Shown here in pieces: positions 21,471-29,562 of a stretch of DNA of 64,000 nucleotides. Both the position numbers and the translations under genes were made by a program. Position 1 is the first letter of the stretch, and each line of letters starts with the position of its first letter. Below the pieces are notes generated by a model, which had not been told where the DNA came from, did no database searches, and was given only the letters and a program-made list of their open reading frames with translations. The stretch is from Burkholderiales bacterium (lineage in GTDB: Bacteria; Pseudomonadota; Gammaproteobacteria; Burkholderiales; Burkholderiaceae_C): assembly GCA_028872015.1 (NCBI GenBank), contig JAGWLO010000001.1, forward strand, positions 99,015 to 163,014, read 5' to 3'.

Positions 21471-22529
21471 TCAGGCGCCGCCGTGCTCCAGCGCGTAGGG
21501 CCACTCGGCGATGCCGCCGGCCAGCGACATGGCGTGGATGCCGCGCTCGCGCAGCAAGAAGGTGGCGGCGCGGCTGCGCCGGCCGTTGCGGCAGTAGACG
21601 ACGTAGGCGCTGTCGACGTCGATGGCGTACACGCCCTCGTGGCGCAGCCGCTCCAGCGGCAGCAGCCGCGCGCCGGGGATGCGCCCCTCGGCATGCTCGG
21701 CCGGATGGCGGCAGTCCAGCAGTTGCACCGCGCCGCGCGCCAGCAGCGCGTGCGCGCGGCGGGCGTCGATCTCCTCGACCATCGGCGGTCGCAGCAAGGC
21801 GTCGAAGTCGTCCTTGCCCAGCGTCAGCAGCTGGCCGGGTGTGGTCATGGTCACGGTGGCGGTGCGCTCGCCGCCGACCAGCAGCGCTTCTTCGCCGAAG
21901 CTGTCGCCGTCGCTGAGCCGGTTCACCAGCACCGGGCGGCCGCTGTCGGGGTCGGTCTCCCAGACCTCGGCATCGCCGGCGAGGATGACGTAGTAGCGGT
22001 CGCCCGCCTCGCCCTGGGTGACGATGGTCTCGCCCGCCGCCACCGGCCGCTCGACCAGGCGGTTGATGGCCTTGGCCACGTTCTCCAGCGGCAGGCCGTG
22101 GAAGACCTTCAGGTGCGACTCGGGCAGCACGAAGGCGCCCAGGAAATCCCAGCCCAGCAACTCGTCGAGGTCGTCGCTGTCGATGCTCAGCACCTCGGCG
22201 TCGGTGGTGGCGCGCACGCGCAGCTGGCTGCTGGCGGCGCTGACGAGCGCGAAGCCCGGGCCCTGGGCATCGACGACGACGCGGCGCGCATGCGCGCGCT
22301 CGCTGCCGTCGGGGTCGCGCCAGCGCCGCCGCGCCTCGAGCTCGCCGGCCAGCAGCACCACGTGGTGCTGCAGCCCTTCGGGCGAGTCGTCGATCCAAGC
22401 ACCGGCCGGCACCAGCCGCCGCGGGCTGCGTTCCAGCAGCGCCAGCAGTTGCGCCTTGGGCAGCGGCGAGAACATCGTCGTCGCGGCCAGGCGCCGGGCG
22501 AGATCGGCAAGGGTCAGGTCGGCTCGCAT
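21471..22529 (-). CDS. Cyclic-nucleotide-binding and rhodanese domain protein
   Basis: 352-aa cytosolic protein. Residues ~1-145 look like a degenerate cNMP-binding domain. Residues ~150-250 are a better one, with VAAGETIVTQGEAGDRYYVILAGDAEVW and DGDSFGEEALLVGGERTATV resembling a phosphate-binding cassette. The C-terminal ~95 residues are a rhodanese domain with the active-site Cys C313 in YCRNGRRS. There is no DNA-binding domain, so it is a ligand sensor coupled to a sulfurtransferase-type domain rather than a CRP regulator. It starts inside the end of psd (16-nt overlap), indicating coupled translation. Its role with lipid enzymes is unknown. Confidence 0.82.
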   Translation of the reverse strand: MRADLTLADLARRLAATTMFSPLPKAQLLALLERSPRRLVPAGAWIDDSPEGLQHHVVLLAGELEARRRWRDPDGSERAHARRVVVDAQGPGFALVSAASSQLRVRATTDAEVLSIDSDDLDELLGWDFLGAFVLPESHLKVFHGLPLENVAKAINRLVERPVAAGETIVTQGEAGDRYYVILAGDAEVWETDPDSGRPVLVNRLSDGDSFGEEALLVGGERTATVTMTTPGQLLTLGKDDFDALLRPPMVEEIDARRAHALLARGAVQLLDCRHPAEHAEGRIPGARLLPLERLRHEGVYAIDVDSAYVVYCRNGRRSRAATFLLRERGIHAMSLAGGIAEWPYALEHGGA

Positions 22530-23491
22530 GGCGGGCGTTCAGGGCTGGCAACGCCCTGATTCTGCCCGGCGTGTCGATCGCGCGCCGCGCCGGGCGCCTG
22601 CGCGGCCGCCGGCAGGTGCAGCAGCGCCTGCCCCATGCGCACGCGCTGCCCGGTGGCCAGGCCGGGGGCGGGCGCGAAGCCCGGCGGCGCGAAGACGATG
22701 ATGGTCGAGCCGTGTTCGAACCAGCCCAGCTCCTGGCCCTTGGCCACGGCGGCATCGCAGGGCATCTCGTTCGGCCCCGGCCAGCGCAGATGCAGCAGCA
22801 CGTCCAGGAAGTGCAGCCGGATGCTGGCCACCAGGATCGCCGCCACCGGCACCAGCGCGATCGGGTGGCCGCCCTGCGCCGCCGACAGCCGCATCCGTAT
22901 CAGTGCCCGCTCGTTGCGGCAGAACAGGCGCTCGACCCGCTTCAGCGCGATCGGGTTCACGTTCCAGGTGTCGCCGCCCAGGTAGCTCACATGCTCGATG
23001 CGGCCGTCGTGCGGCGCGTGGAAGCGGTGGTACATGCTGGAGGTCAGGCGCAGCGTGACGTAGCAGCCGCCCTCGAACGGCGCGGCACGCTCGGCCGTGC
23101 CGAACAGGTCGGCGATGCGGTACGGGAAACCCTTGGCCTGCAGCAGCACGCCGGCCTGCACCGTGCCGGTTTCGCCCACGATGCCGTCGCAGGGGCTGGC
23201 CAGCACCCCGGGCCGCGCGTCCACCGTGCGCGCGCCGGGCCTGAGTTCGCGCGTGAAGCATTCATGCAGGCTGGCGTAGCGCCGGGGCTGGGCTTCGCGC
23301 AGGTCGAGGTCGGTGAACAGCCGCCACACCGCGATCGAGGCGGCGCACACCCAGGGGTGGCGGATGCGGCTGAACCAGCCCATGAAGCGCGTGAGCGCGA
23401 TCCGCGGCACGCGGTTGGTGAGCAGGAAGTTCAGGTCTTCCTGCAGCAGCAGGCGGTCGCGCCAGTCGGCAAGTCGGAGCTTGGGTTTCAT
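22514..23491 (-). CDS. psd: Phosphatidylserine decarboxylase proenzyme
   Basis: 325-aa pyruvoyl-dependent decarboxylase that makes phosphatidylethanolamine from phosphatidylserine at the inner membrane. Landmarks are SPCDG (Asp of the triad), SMYHRFHAPHDG (His) and the self-cleavage motif HGST with S262 as the pyruvoyl precursor (E. coli has LGST). The alpha chain would be residues 262 to the end, with a non-conserved tail of ~30 residues. The ATG at 23491 begins MKPKLRLADWRDRLL. It is divergent from the aminotransferase gene 53 bp away, and its start codon overlaps a PHO-like half-site. Whether it is the housekeeping Psd or a variant for another lipid is open. Confidence 0.85.
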   Translation of the reverse strand: MKPKLRLADWRDRLLLQEDLNFLLTNRVPRIALTRFMGWFSRIRHPWVCAASIAVWRLFTDLDLREAQPRRYASLHECFTRELRPGARTVDARPGVLASPCDGIVGETGTVQAGVLLQAKGFPYRIADLFGTAERAAPFEGGCYVTLRLTSSMYHRFHAPHDGRIEHVSYLGGDTWNVNPIALKRVERLFCRNERALIRMRLSAAQGGHPIALVPVAAILVASIRLHFLDVLLHLRWPGPNEMPCDAAVAKGQELGWFEHGSTIIVFAPPGFAPAPGLATGQRVRMGQALLHLPAAAQAPGAARDRHAGQNQGVASPERPPCEPT

Positions 23492-23513
23492 AGGCCTGTC
23501 AACACGCAGACAT
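23486..23513 (+). promoter_or_regulatory. PHO-box-like half-sites between psd and the aminotransferase gene
   Basis: TTTCAT, TGTCAA and AGACAT start at 23486, 23497 and 23508, an exact 11-bp period in the orientation of the aminotransferase gene (ATG at 23545). The first overlaps the psd start codon. After the last come 10 bp and TTCCAC, a poor -10. The match is weaker than at the glycosyltransferase promoters. Confidence 0.4.
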
Positions 23514-23544
23514 ACAACCGGGCTTCCACCACCGGGAATCCCGC

Positions 23545-25206
23545 ATGAACGACGTCTTCGACCTCGGCACCCTGGCCGGGGCCTGCGCCCTGGCCGCCCT
23601 GGGCCTGGCCTGGCCGCGGCTGAGCCGGCGGCTGGCGCTGTCGCGCGCCAAGCACCCGTCGCTGACCGGCCACGCGCGCATCGCCAAGCGCGTGGCCGCG
23701 CTGGTGCCGGGCTACGCCTACGACGAGGCGCGCTTCTTCGGTGCCGACGGGGCGCCACCCGAGGTGCTGGCCCGCCGGCGCGCGGGCTTCGTGCGCCTGG
23801 CCGCGCACCTGAACACGCGCCACGCGAAGTCGATCGCGCTGACGCAGAGCGCACGCGCGGGCATCTCGGATCTGCAGTTCACCGGCGCCTACCGGGTGCC
23901 CTTCCAGTTCAGCCGCTACCTGCGCCAGCAGGTCGGCATCGGTGCGTTCGTGCAGCGCACCGACGGCGTCCTGGTCACCGACCTCGACGGCCAGCGCTTC
24001 TACGATCTGACGGGCTCGTACGGCGTGAACGTGTTCGGCCACGATTTCTACAAGGCCTGCATCGCCGAGGGCGCTGCGCGCGCGGCCGAGCTGGGCCCGC
24101 TGCTGGGCAGCTACCACCCTGCCGTGGCCTGGAACGTGGAGCAGCTGCAGCGCCTGTCGGGCCTGGACGAGGTGAGCTTCCACATGAGCGGCACCGAGGC
24201 CGTGATGCAGGCCGTGCGCCTGGCCCGCTACCACACGCGGCGGCCGTACCTGGTGCGCTTCAGCGGCGCCTACCACGGCTGGTGGGAAGACGTGCAGCCC
24301 GGCCCCGGCAACCCGCTGCCGCCGGGCCGCACCTACACGCTGAAGGAGATGGACGCGCGCACGCTGAAGGTGCTGCGCCAGCGCCGCGACATCGCCTGCG
24401 TGCTGGTCAACCCGCTGCAGGCGCTGCACCCCAATGCCGCCGCCCCGGGCGACAGCGCGCTCATCGACAGCTCGCGCCGCGCCGGCTTCGACCGCGCGGC
24501 CTACGCCGCCTGGCTGCAGCAGTTGCGCCAGGTGTGCACCGAGCGCGGCATCGTGCTGATCTTCGACGAGGTGTTCGTCGGCTTCCGCCTGGGCATCGGC
24601 GGTGCGCAGCAGTACTTCGGCGTCCAGGCCGACCTGGTGACCTACGGCAAGACGCTGGGTGGCGGCCTGCCGGTGGGCGTGGTCTGCGGCAAGGCGGCGC
24701 TGATGAAGCGTTACCGCGAAGAGCGCCCGGCCGACATCTGCTTCGCCCGCGGCACCTTCAACGCCCACCCCTACGTGATGGCGGCGATGCAGGTGTTCCT
24801 GGAGCGGCTGCACAGCGAGCCGGTGCGCGTCATGCTGCAGGGCGCCGACGAGCGCTGGAACCGCCGTGCCGAGCAGCTGAACCTGCGGCTGCGCGAGGCC
24901 GGCCTGCCGGTGCAGGTGGCCAACCTGGGCAGCATCTGGACGGTCTACTACACCCAGCCCAGCCGCTACAACTGGATGCTGCAGTTCTACCTGCGCGAGC
25001 AGGGCCTGCTGCTGAGCTGGGTGGGCACCGGGCGCCTGATCTTCAGCCTGAACTACGGCGACGAAGAGTTCGAGGCGGTGCTGCAGCGCTTCGTGGCCGG
25101 GGCGCGCGCGATGCAGGCCGACGGGTGGTGGTGGGCCGGCCCAGGGCTGACGAACAAGGCCATCCGGGGCTCGGTGTTGCGGGAGATGCTGCGGCATCGG
25201 TTTTGA
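23545..25206 (+). CDS. Class III aminotransferase (glutamate-1-semialdehyde aminomutase-like) of unknown substrate
   Basis: 553-aa PLP enzyme. The class III core starts around residue 130 (GVLVTDLDGQRFYDLTGSYGVNVFGH) and includes SFHMSGTEAVMQAVRLAR, FSGAYHGWW, the cofactor Asp in LIFDEVFVGFR and the Schiff-base lysine K369 in TYGKTLGGGLPVG. The ~120 residues before the core are unusual: a hydrophobic N-terminal helix (AGACALAALGLAWP) suggests membrane association, followed by a domain of unknown role. It differs from housekeeping HemL in length and N-terminus. Placed beside psd and lipid glycosyltransferases, with possible PHO half-sites upstream, it may act on an amino head group or lipid precursor; that is inference. 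Confidence 0.75.
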   Translation: MNDVFDLGTLAGACALAALGLAWPRLSRRLALSRAKHPSLTGHARIAKRVAALVPGYAYDEARFFGADGAPPEVLARRRAGFVRLAAHLNTRHAKSIALTQSARAGISDLQFTGAYRVPFQFSRYLRQQVGIGAFVQRTDGVLVTDLDGQRFYDLTGSYGVNVFGHDFYKACIAEGAARAAELGPLLGSYHPAVAWNVEQLQRLSGLDEVSFHMSGTEAVMQAVRLARYHTRRPYLVRFSGAYHGWWEDVQPGPGNPLPPGRTYTLKEMDARTLKVLRQRRDIACVLVNPLQALHPNAAAPGDSALIDSSRRAGFDRAAYAAWLQQLRQVCTERGIVLIFDEVFVGFRLGIGGAQQYFGVQADLVTYGKTLGGGLPVGVVCGKAALMKRYREERPADICFARGTFNAHPYVMAAMQVFLERLHSEPVRVMLQGADERWNRRAEQLNLRLREAGLPVQVANLGSIWTVYYTQPSRYNWMLQFYLREQGLLLSWVGTGRLIFSLNYGDEEFEAVLQRFVAGARAMQADGWWWAGPGLTNKAIRGSVLREMLRHRF

Positions 25207-25352
25207 GCAGGTCGTCGCATGCCTGACGGTGCCGACGTGGCGGCTGGCGGGCTCGCGACGCAGCCGCCTGCGCGTAGCCGGTGCAGGCCGATGCCGGGGC
25301 TTGCGTGCTTGCAGACCGACGGCGCTGCGGCCCGCGCCGCGAGGCGCATCCC

Positions 25353-25970
25353 TCACCCGCCGGAAGCCCCCCGGGCATGGTGCATCGGATCGATCAACTC
25401 GCCCCGAAGCAGGTGCCCCGGAGCGCGCCGATACAGCCACGCATCGTGGAACGGGTCGGTCACGATCTTGGTCGCCCACACGAGCCCGGTCTGCAGGTCG
25501 CGCAGGAAGAACAGGTGCACGGTGCGGAACAGCAGGCCGCCCACGCCCAGCGCCAGCCAGGCCATGCCGACGTTGTGCAGGTAACCCGAGAAGTCCGGCG
25601 CCGGCGCGATCAGGCCGAACACGGAGGGCGACCCCCACAGCAGCACCGGCGCCAGCGCCCAGGCCGTCATCAGCACCACCTTGCGGCGCAGGTTGTAGCC
25701 GACCTTGATCGCTTCCTTGTGCTCGTGGGTGGCGAGGTTGACGTCGTCCCAGCCGCGCGGCTCGAAGAAGAAGTGGCCGGCCTGGCGCGTGGTCATCGAC
25801 ACACCCCAGGCCAGCAGCGCCGCGCTCGCCGGGTCGACGAACAACAGCGCGTACGCGGCCAGGAAGCTGAGCGCGCTCACGAAGTGCAGCGCCTGGTTGA
25901 TGCGGCTGTGGTGGTAGTAGCGGTGGTCGTCCCAGCGCTGGGTGGCCAGGGCTTGCAGAAAATTCTTCAC
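25353..25970 (-). CDS. Mpo1-like (DUF962) integral membrane protein
   Basis: 205-aa protein with about four hydrophobic segments. The pattern YYHHSRINQALHFVSAL (H20/H21, N25, H29) followed by GHFFFEP (H66, E70) and a THEHKEA block resembles DUF962/Mpo1 proteins. The yeast member is an Fe(II) dioxygenase in alpha-oxidation of 2-hydroxy fatty acids, and the conserved His residues are the proposed metal ligands. The GTG at 25970 is chosen because AGGAG lies 7 nt upstream. The divergent GT4 gene starts ~150 bp away, and PHO-like half-sites oriented towards this gene lie between them. A role in fatty-acyl modification during lipid remodelling is inference. Confidence 0.65.
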   Translation of the reverse strand: MKNFLQALATQRWDDHRYYHHSRINQALHFVSALSFLAAYALLFVDPASAALLAWGVSMTTRQAGHFFFEPRGWDDVNLATHEHKEAIKVGYNLRRKVVLMTAWALAPVLLWGSPSVFGLIAPAPDFSGYLHNVGMAWLALGVGGLLFRTVHLFFLRDLQTGLVWATKIVTDPFHDAWLYRRAPGHLLRGELIDPMHHARGASGG

Positions 25971-26009
25971 CGAAGGGCTCCTGATCGCAGCGGCGGTGCC
26001 GGTTGCACC

Positions 26010-26061
26010 GTGACGGGATCGTGACCGGGCGCGATGAACGGGCCATGAACCGACGGTGACG
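26010..26061 (-). promoter_or_regulatory. Cluster of five PHO-like half-sites upstream of the Mpo1-like gene
   Basis: On the plus strand TGAC/TGAA cores start at 26011, 26022, 26035, 26046 and 26057. The spacings are 11, 13, 11 and 11 bp. On the minus strand they read GTCAC or TTCAT, the PhoB half-site, oriented towards the gene at 25970. From the TTCAT nearest the gene, 10 bp lead to CACGAT, a weak -10. Confidence 0.5.
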
Positions 26062-26079
26062 GTTGCGTGTCGGTGCGCC

Positions 26080-26113
26080 CTGTCATCGCCCTGTTGCGCA
26101 AGCCGCCGACCAT
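26080..26113 (+). promoter_or_regulatory. PHO-box-like element and -10 of the GT4 glycosyltransferase gene
   Basis: CTGTCAT at 26080-26086 and CTGTTGC at 26091-26097 are two half-sites 11 bp apart. Ten bp later comes GACCAT (26108-26113), then 7 bp and the ATG at 26121. This is the same geometry as in front of the GT28 gene, which supports both the promoter and the start codon. Confidence 0.55.
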
Positions 26114-26120
26114 GGTCGCC

Positions 26121-27371
26121 ATGCTGCAAGCGCCAGACGAATCGATCCGGGTCGACGAGCTGCTGCCGCCACGCCGCTCGCTGCGCGTGGCGGTGGTGAC
26201 CGAGACCTACCCGCCCGAGGTCAACGGCGTGGCGGCCACGGTGTGGCAGGTGGTCGAAGGGCTGCGCCGGCAGGGGCACGCGCTGCAGCTCATCCGGCCG
26301 CGCCAGGACGGCGCCGATGCCGCCAGCCGCGAGCCCGGCTTTGCCGAGCTGCTGATGCGCGGGCTGCCCATCCCGCGCTACCCGGCGCTGCGCATGGGCC
26401 TGCCCGCGCGGCGCGCGCTGGTGCGGCACTGGGCCCTGCACCGGCCCGACGTGGTGCACGTGGTCACCGAAGGGCCGCTGGGCTGGTCGGCCCTGCAGGC
26501 GGCGCGGCAGCTGCGGCTGCCGGTGGTGAGCGACTTCCGCACCAATTTCCATGCCTACAGCCGGCACTACGGCGTCGGCTGGCTGCGCCTGCCGGTGATG
26601 GCCTACCTGCGCAAGTTCCACAACCAGTGCGCCTGCACGATGGTGCCCACCGAGGACCTGCGGCGCGAGCTGCAGGCGGCCGGCTTCCAGGGCCTGCGCG
26701 TGGTGGCGCGCGGGGTCGATGCGCAGCACTTCGACCCCGCGCGGCGCAGCCCGGCCCTGCGCGCCACCTGGGGCGCCGGGCCCGACACGCTGGTGGCGCT
26801 GTGCGTGGGCCGGCTGGCGCCGGAGAAGAACCTGGGCCTGCTGCTGGACGCGGTGGCCGCCATGCAGGCGATCCACCCGCCCCTGCGCCTGGTGCTGGTG
26901 GGCGACGGCCCCGAGCGCACGCGGCTGCAGCAGCGCTGCCCGCAGGCGCTGTTCGCCGGCACGCAGCGCGGCCCGGCGCTGGCGGCGCACTACGCCTCGG
27001 CCGATGTGTTCCTCTTCCCGAGCCTGACCGAGACCTTCGGCAACGTCGTGCCCGAGGCCATGGCCAGCGGCCTGGCGGTGCTGGCCTACGACCACGCCGC
27101 CGCCGGGCAGCTGCTGCGCCACGGCGCCAACGGGCTGCTGGCGCCGCCCGGCGACGAGGCCGCCTTCCGCGACCTGGCGCGGCAGCTCGCGGCCGACCCG
27201 GCGCGCGTGCGCGCGCTCGGCCGCCAGGCGCGCCTGACGGCCGAGCGGCTGGACTGGGGCCGCATCGTCGAGGCCGTGGAGGCCGAATACGCCGACGCGA
27301 TCGTCGCCGCCGACGGCCGCGTGCCGTCGATCCAGCCCCCGCCGGCGCAGGCCGTCGCATCGCGCACCTGA
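26121..27371 (+). CDS. GT4-family glycosyltransferase (lipid mannosyl/sulfoquinovosyl-transferase-like)
   Basis: 416-aa GT-B glycosyltransferase. The N-terminal acceptor half begins VAVVTETYPPEVNGVAATV; the C-terminal donor half has VGRLAPEKNLGLLLDAV, LVGDGPER and the EX7E-type FPSLTETFGNVVPEAMASGL. It belongs with GDP-mannose-dependent alpha-mannosyltransferases and SqdX-like enzymes, several of which act on diacylglycerol or glucuronosyl-diacylglycerol. The ATG at 26121 is preferred because a PHO-box/-10 arrangement ends 7 nt before it; ATG 26112 and GTG 26067 are in-frame alternatives. Standing next to the GT28/PlcP operon, it probably makes a second phosphorus-free glycolipid or extends the first. 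Donor and acceptor are unproven. Confidence 0.78.
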   Translation: MLQAPDESIRVDELLPPRRSLRVAVVTETYPPEVNGVAATVWQVVEGLRRQGHALQLIRPRQDGADAASREPGFAELLMRGLPIPRYPALRMGLPARRALVRHWALHRPDVVHVVTEGPLGWSALQAARQLRLPVVSDFRTNFHAYSRHYGVGWLRLPVMAYLRKFHNQCACTMVPTEDLRRELQAAGFQGLRVVARGVDAQHFDPARRSPALRATWGAGPDTLVALCVGRLAPEKNLGLLLDAVAAMQAIHPPLRLVLVGDGPERTRLQQRCPQALFAGTQRGPALAAHYASADVFLFPSLTETFGNVVPEAMASGLAVLAYDHAAAGQLLRHGANGLLAPPGDEAAFRDLARQLAADPARVRALGRQARLTAERLDWGRIVEAVEAEYADAIVAADGRVPSIQPPPAQAVASRT

Positions 27372-27431
27372 TCCCGGCGCGCCCTGCGTAGCATCGCCCG
27401 CGGCGGACTCACCCGCGGCGAAGGGGCAGGG

Positions 27432-28268
27432 ATGAACGAGCTCTTGCAGGCGCGCGGGCTGCGCAAATCCTACGGCGAGCGCGCCGCGGTGGTGGACGTG
27501 TCGCTGCAGGTGGGCGCCGGCGAGGTGCTGGGCCTGCTGGGACCGAACGGTGCCGGCAAGTCCACCACCATCGCCATGCTGTGCGGGCTGACCGCGCCCG
27601 ATGCCGGCAGCATCCGCCTGGGCCGCCTCGCGCTGGCCGACGACGCCCACGCCTTCAAGCGCCGCATCGGCCTCGTGCCGCAAGAGCTGGCCCTGTTCGA
27701 GGACCTGCCCGCGCGCGCCAACATCGAGCTGTTCGGCGCGCTGTACGGCCTGCCCCGGGCGCAGCTGCAGCAGCGCGCGGCCGAGGTGCTGGCGATGGTG
27801 GGCCTGGCCGACCGTGCGCGCGACAGGCCGTCCACCTTCAGCGGCGGCATGAAGCGGCGCCTGAACATCGCCTGCGCGCTGGTGCACGACCCCGAGCTGC
27901 TGCTGCTCGACGAGCCCACCGCCGGGGTCGACCCGCAGAGCCGCAATGCCATCTTCGACAACCTCGAGGCGCTCAAGCGCGCCGGCAAGGCGCTGGTCTA
28001 CACCACCCACTACATGGAAGAAGCCGAACGCCTGGCCGACCGCCTGGTGATCATCGACCACGGCCGGGTGGTTGCCGCGGGCACCCAGGCCGCGCTGATG
28101 GAGCGCCTGCCGGCCGCGCCGAAGCTGACGCTCGAGATCGAAGGCACGGTGGACCTGGCGGCGCTGCGCGCGCTGCCCGGCGTGGGCACGGTGCGGCAGC
28201 TCGCCGCCGGCCCCGCCACGCTCGAAGACCTTTTTCTGGCCCTCACCGGGCGCCAGCTGCGCGACTGA
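27432..28268 (+). CDS. ABC-2 type transporter ATP-binding protein
   Basis: 278-aa nucleotide-binding subunit of an ABC exporter. Walker A is GPNGAGKST, the signature motif is FSGGMKRRLN, and Walker B is LLLLDEPTAGVDPQSRN. The single C-terminal extension after the core is typical of NatA/CcmA-like drug or sodium exporters. GGGGCAGGG just before the ATG serves as ribosome site. The permease gene follows after 10 bp. Substrate unknown. Confidence 0.92.
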   Translation: MNELLQARGLRKSYGERAAVVDVSLQVGAGEVLGLLGPNGAGKSTTIAMLCGLTAPDAGSIRLGRLALADDAHAFKRRIGLVPQELALFEDLPARANIELFGALYGLPRAQLQQRAAEVLAMVGLADRARDRPSTFSGGMKRRLNIACALVHDPELLLLDEPTAGVDPQSRNAIFDNLEALKRAGKALVYTTHYMEEAERLADRLVIIDHGRVVAAGTQAALMERLPAAPKLTLEIEGTVDLAALRALPGVGTVRQLAAGPATLEDLFLALTGRQLRD

Positions 28269-28278
28269 GGACACGACC

Positions 28279-29562
28279 ATGAACGCATTGATCGCGCTGG
28301 TGCGCAAAGACCTGGTGCTGCACTTCTCGAACCGCCGCGCGGTGATCCTGAGCATCGCCGCCCCGATTCTGATCGCGGTGTTCTTCGGCGGCGTGTTCGG
28401 CGGCGACACCAAGCCCTCGGCGGTGCCGATCGCGATGGCCGACCTCGACCACAGCGCGGTCTCTGCCGGCCTGGTGGCCGCGCTGCGCGCCGACCCGGCC
28501 TTGAAGATCGTCGACGCCACGCCCGCGCAGGGCATGGCGCAGGTGCGCGACGGCAGCCTGCGCGCGGCGATCACGCTGCCGGCGGGCTTCGGCGCGCAGG
28601 CCGGGCCGGCCTTGTTCGGGGCCGGGCCGCGGCCTCAAGTCACGGTCGTGTACGACCCCTCGCAGTCGACCGTGCTGCCGCTGGTGCGCGGCGTGCTGGC
28701 GCAGCATGTGATGGAGGGGCTCGGACAGAGCCTGTTCAGCCCCGCCAGCCCGGTGGTCTCCGAGCTGCGCCAGCAGGCGATGGCCAGCCCGCGGCTGACG
28801 CCCGAGCAGCGCGCCGCGCTGACCGGCGTGTTCGACAACGTCGAGCGGCTGGATGCGGCGACACCGGCAGCATCGGCATCGTCAGCCGCCGCCCCGGCGC
28901 GCGCCGGCCTGCGGGTGCCCTTCGACACGCGCGAGGTGCAGGCCAGCGCGCACGCCGGGCAACACTACAACAGCTACGCCCATGCCTTCGCCGGCATGGG
29001 GGTGCAGTTCATCCTGCTGATGGGCGTCGACATGGGCATCGGCCTGCTGTTGATGCGGCGCCTGGGCCTGTGGCAGCGGCTGCGCGCGGCGCCGCTGTCG
29101 CGCAGCGTGCTGCTGGGCAGCCGGGTGCTGAGCTGCGCGCTCATCGCGCTGCTGGTGTTCGGCGTGATCTACGCCGTGGCGATGGCGTTCTTCCAGGTCC
29201 GCATCGACGGCAGCGTGCCCGGCTTCGTGGCCGTGCTGCTGGCCTTTGCGCTGCTCACCGCCAGCTTCGGCCTGCTGATCGCCGCGCTCGGCCGCACGCC
29301 CGAGGCCACGCGCGGGCTGGCCATCCTGGCCACGCTGCTGATGGTGATGCTGGGCGGCGCCTGGGTGCCTTCGTTCATCTTCCCGCCCTGGCTGCAGACG
29401 GTGTCGATGGCGGTGCCCACGCGCTGGGCCGTGGACGGGCTGGACGCCATGACCTGGCGTGGCCTGCCGCCGTCGGCGGCCGTGCTGCCGGTGCTGGCGA
29501 TGCTGGGCTTCAGCGCCGTGTTCGCCGCGCTGGCGCTGGCGCGCTTCGACTGGGACGACTGA
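28279..29562 (+). CDS. ABC-2 type transporter permease
   Basis: 427-aa inner-membrane permease of the ABC-2 (NatB/YhiH) type. It has one N-terminal helix (AVILSIAAPILIAVFFGGVF), a large periplasmic domain of ~200 residues with an Ala/Ser-rich stretch, then five or six helices from about residue 240. The end of the region (GGAWVPSFIFPPWLQTVSMAVPTRWAVDGLD) is the family signature. It forms a two-gene exporter with the upstream ATPase. It could move lipids, given the adjacent island, but nothing in the sequence shows that. Confidence 0.9.
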   Translation: MNALIALVRKDLVLHFSNRRAVILSIAAPILIAVFFGGVFGGDTKPSAVPIAMADLDHSAVSAGLVAALRADPALKIVDATPAQGMAQVRDGSLRAAITLPAGFGAQAGPALFGAGPRPQVTVVYDPSQSTVLPLVRGVLAQHVMEGLGQSLFSPASPVVSELRQQAMASPRLTPEQRAALTGVFDNVERLDAATPAASASSAAAPARAGLRVPFDTREVQASAHAGQHYNSYAHAFAGMGVQFILLMGVDMGIGLLLMRRLGLWQRLRAAPLSRSVLLGSRVLSCALIALLVFGVIYAVAMAFFQVRIDGSVPGFVAVLLAFALLTASFGLLIAALGRTPEATRGLAILATLLMVMLGGAWVPSFIFPPWLQTVSMAVPTRWAVDGLDAMTWRGLPPSAAVLPVLAMLGFSAVFAALALARFDWDD

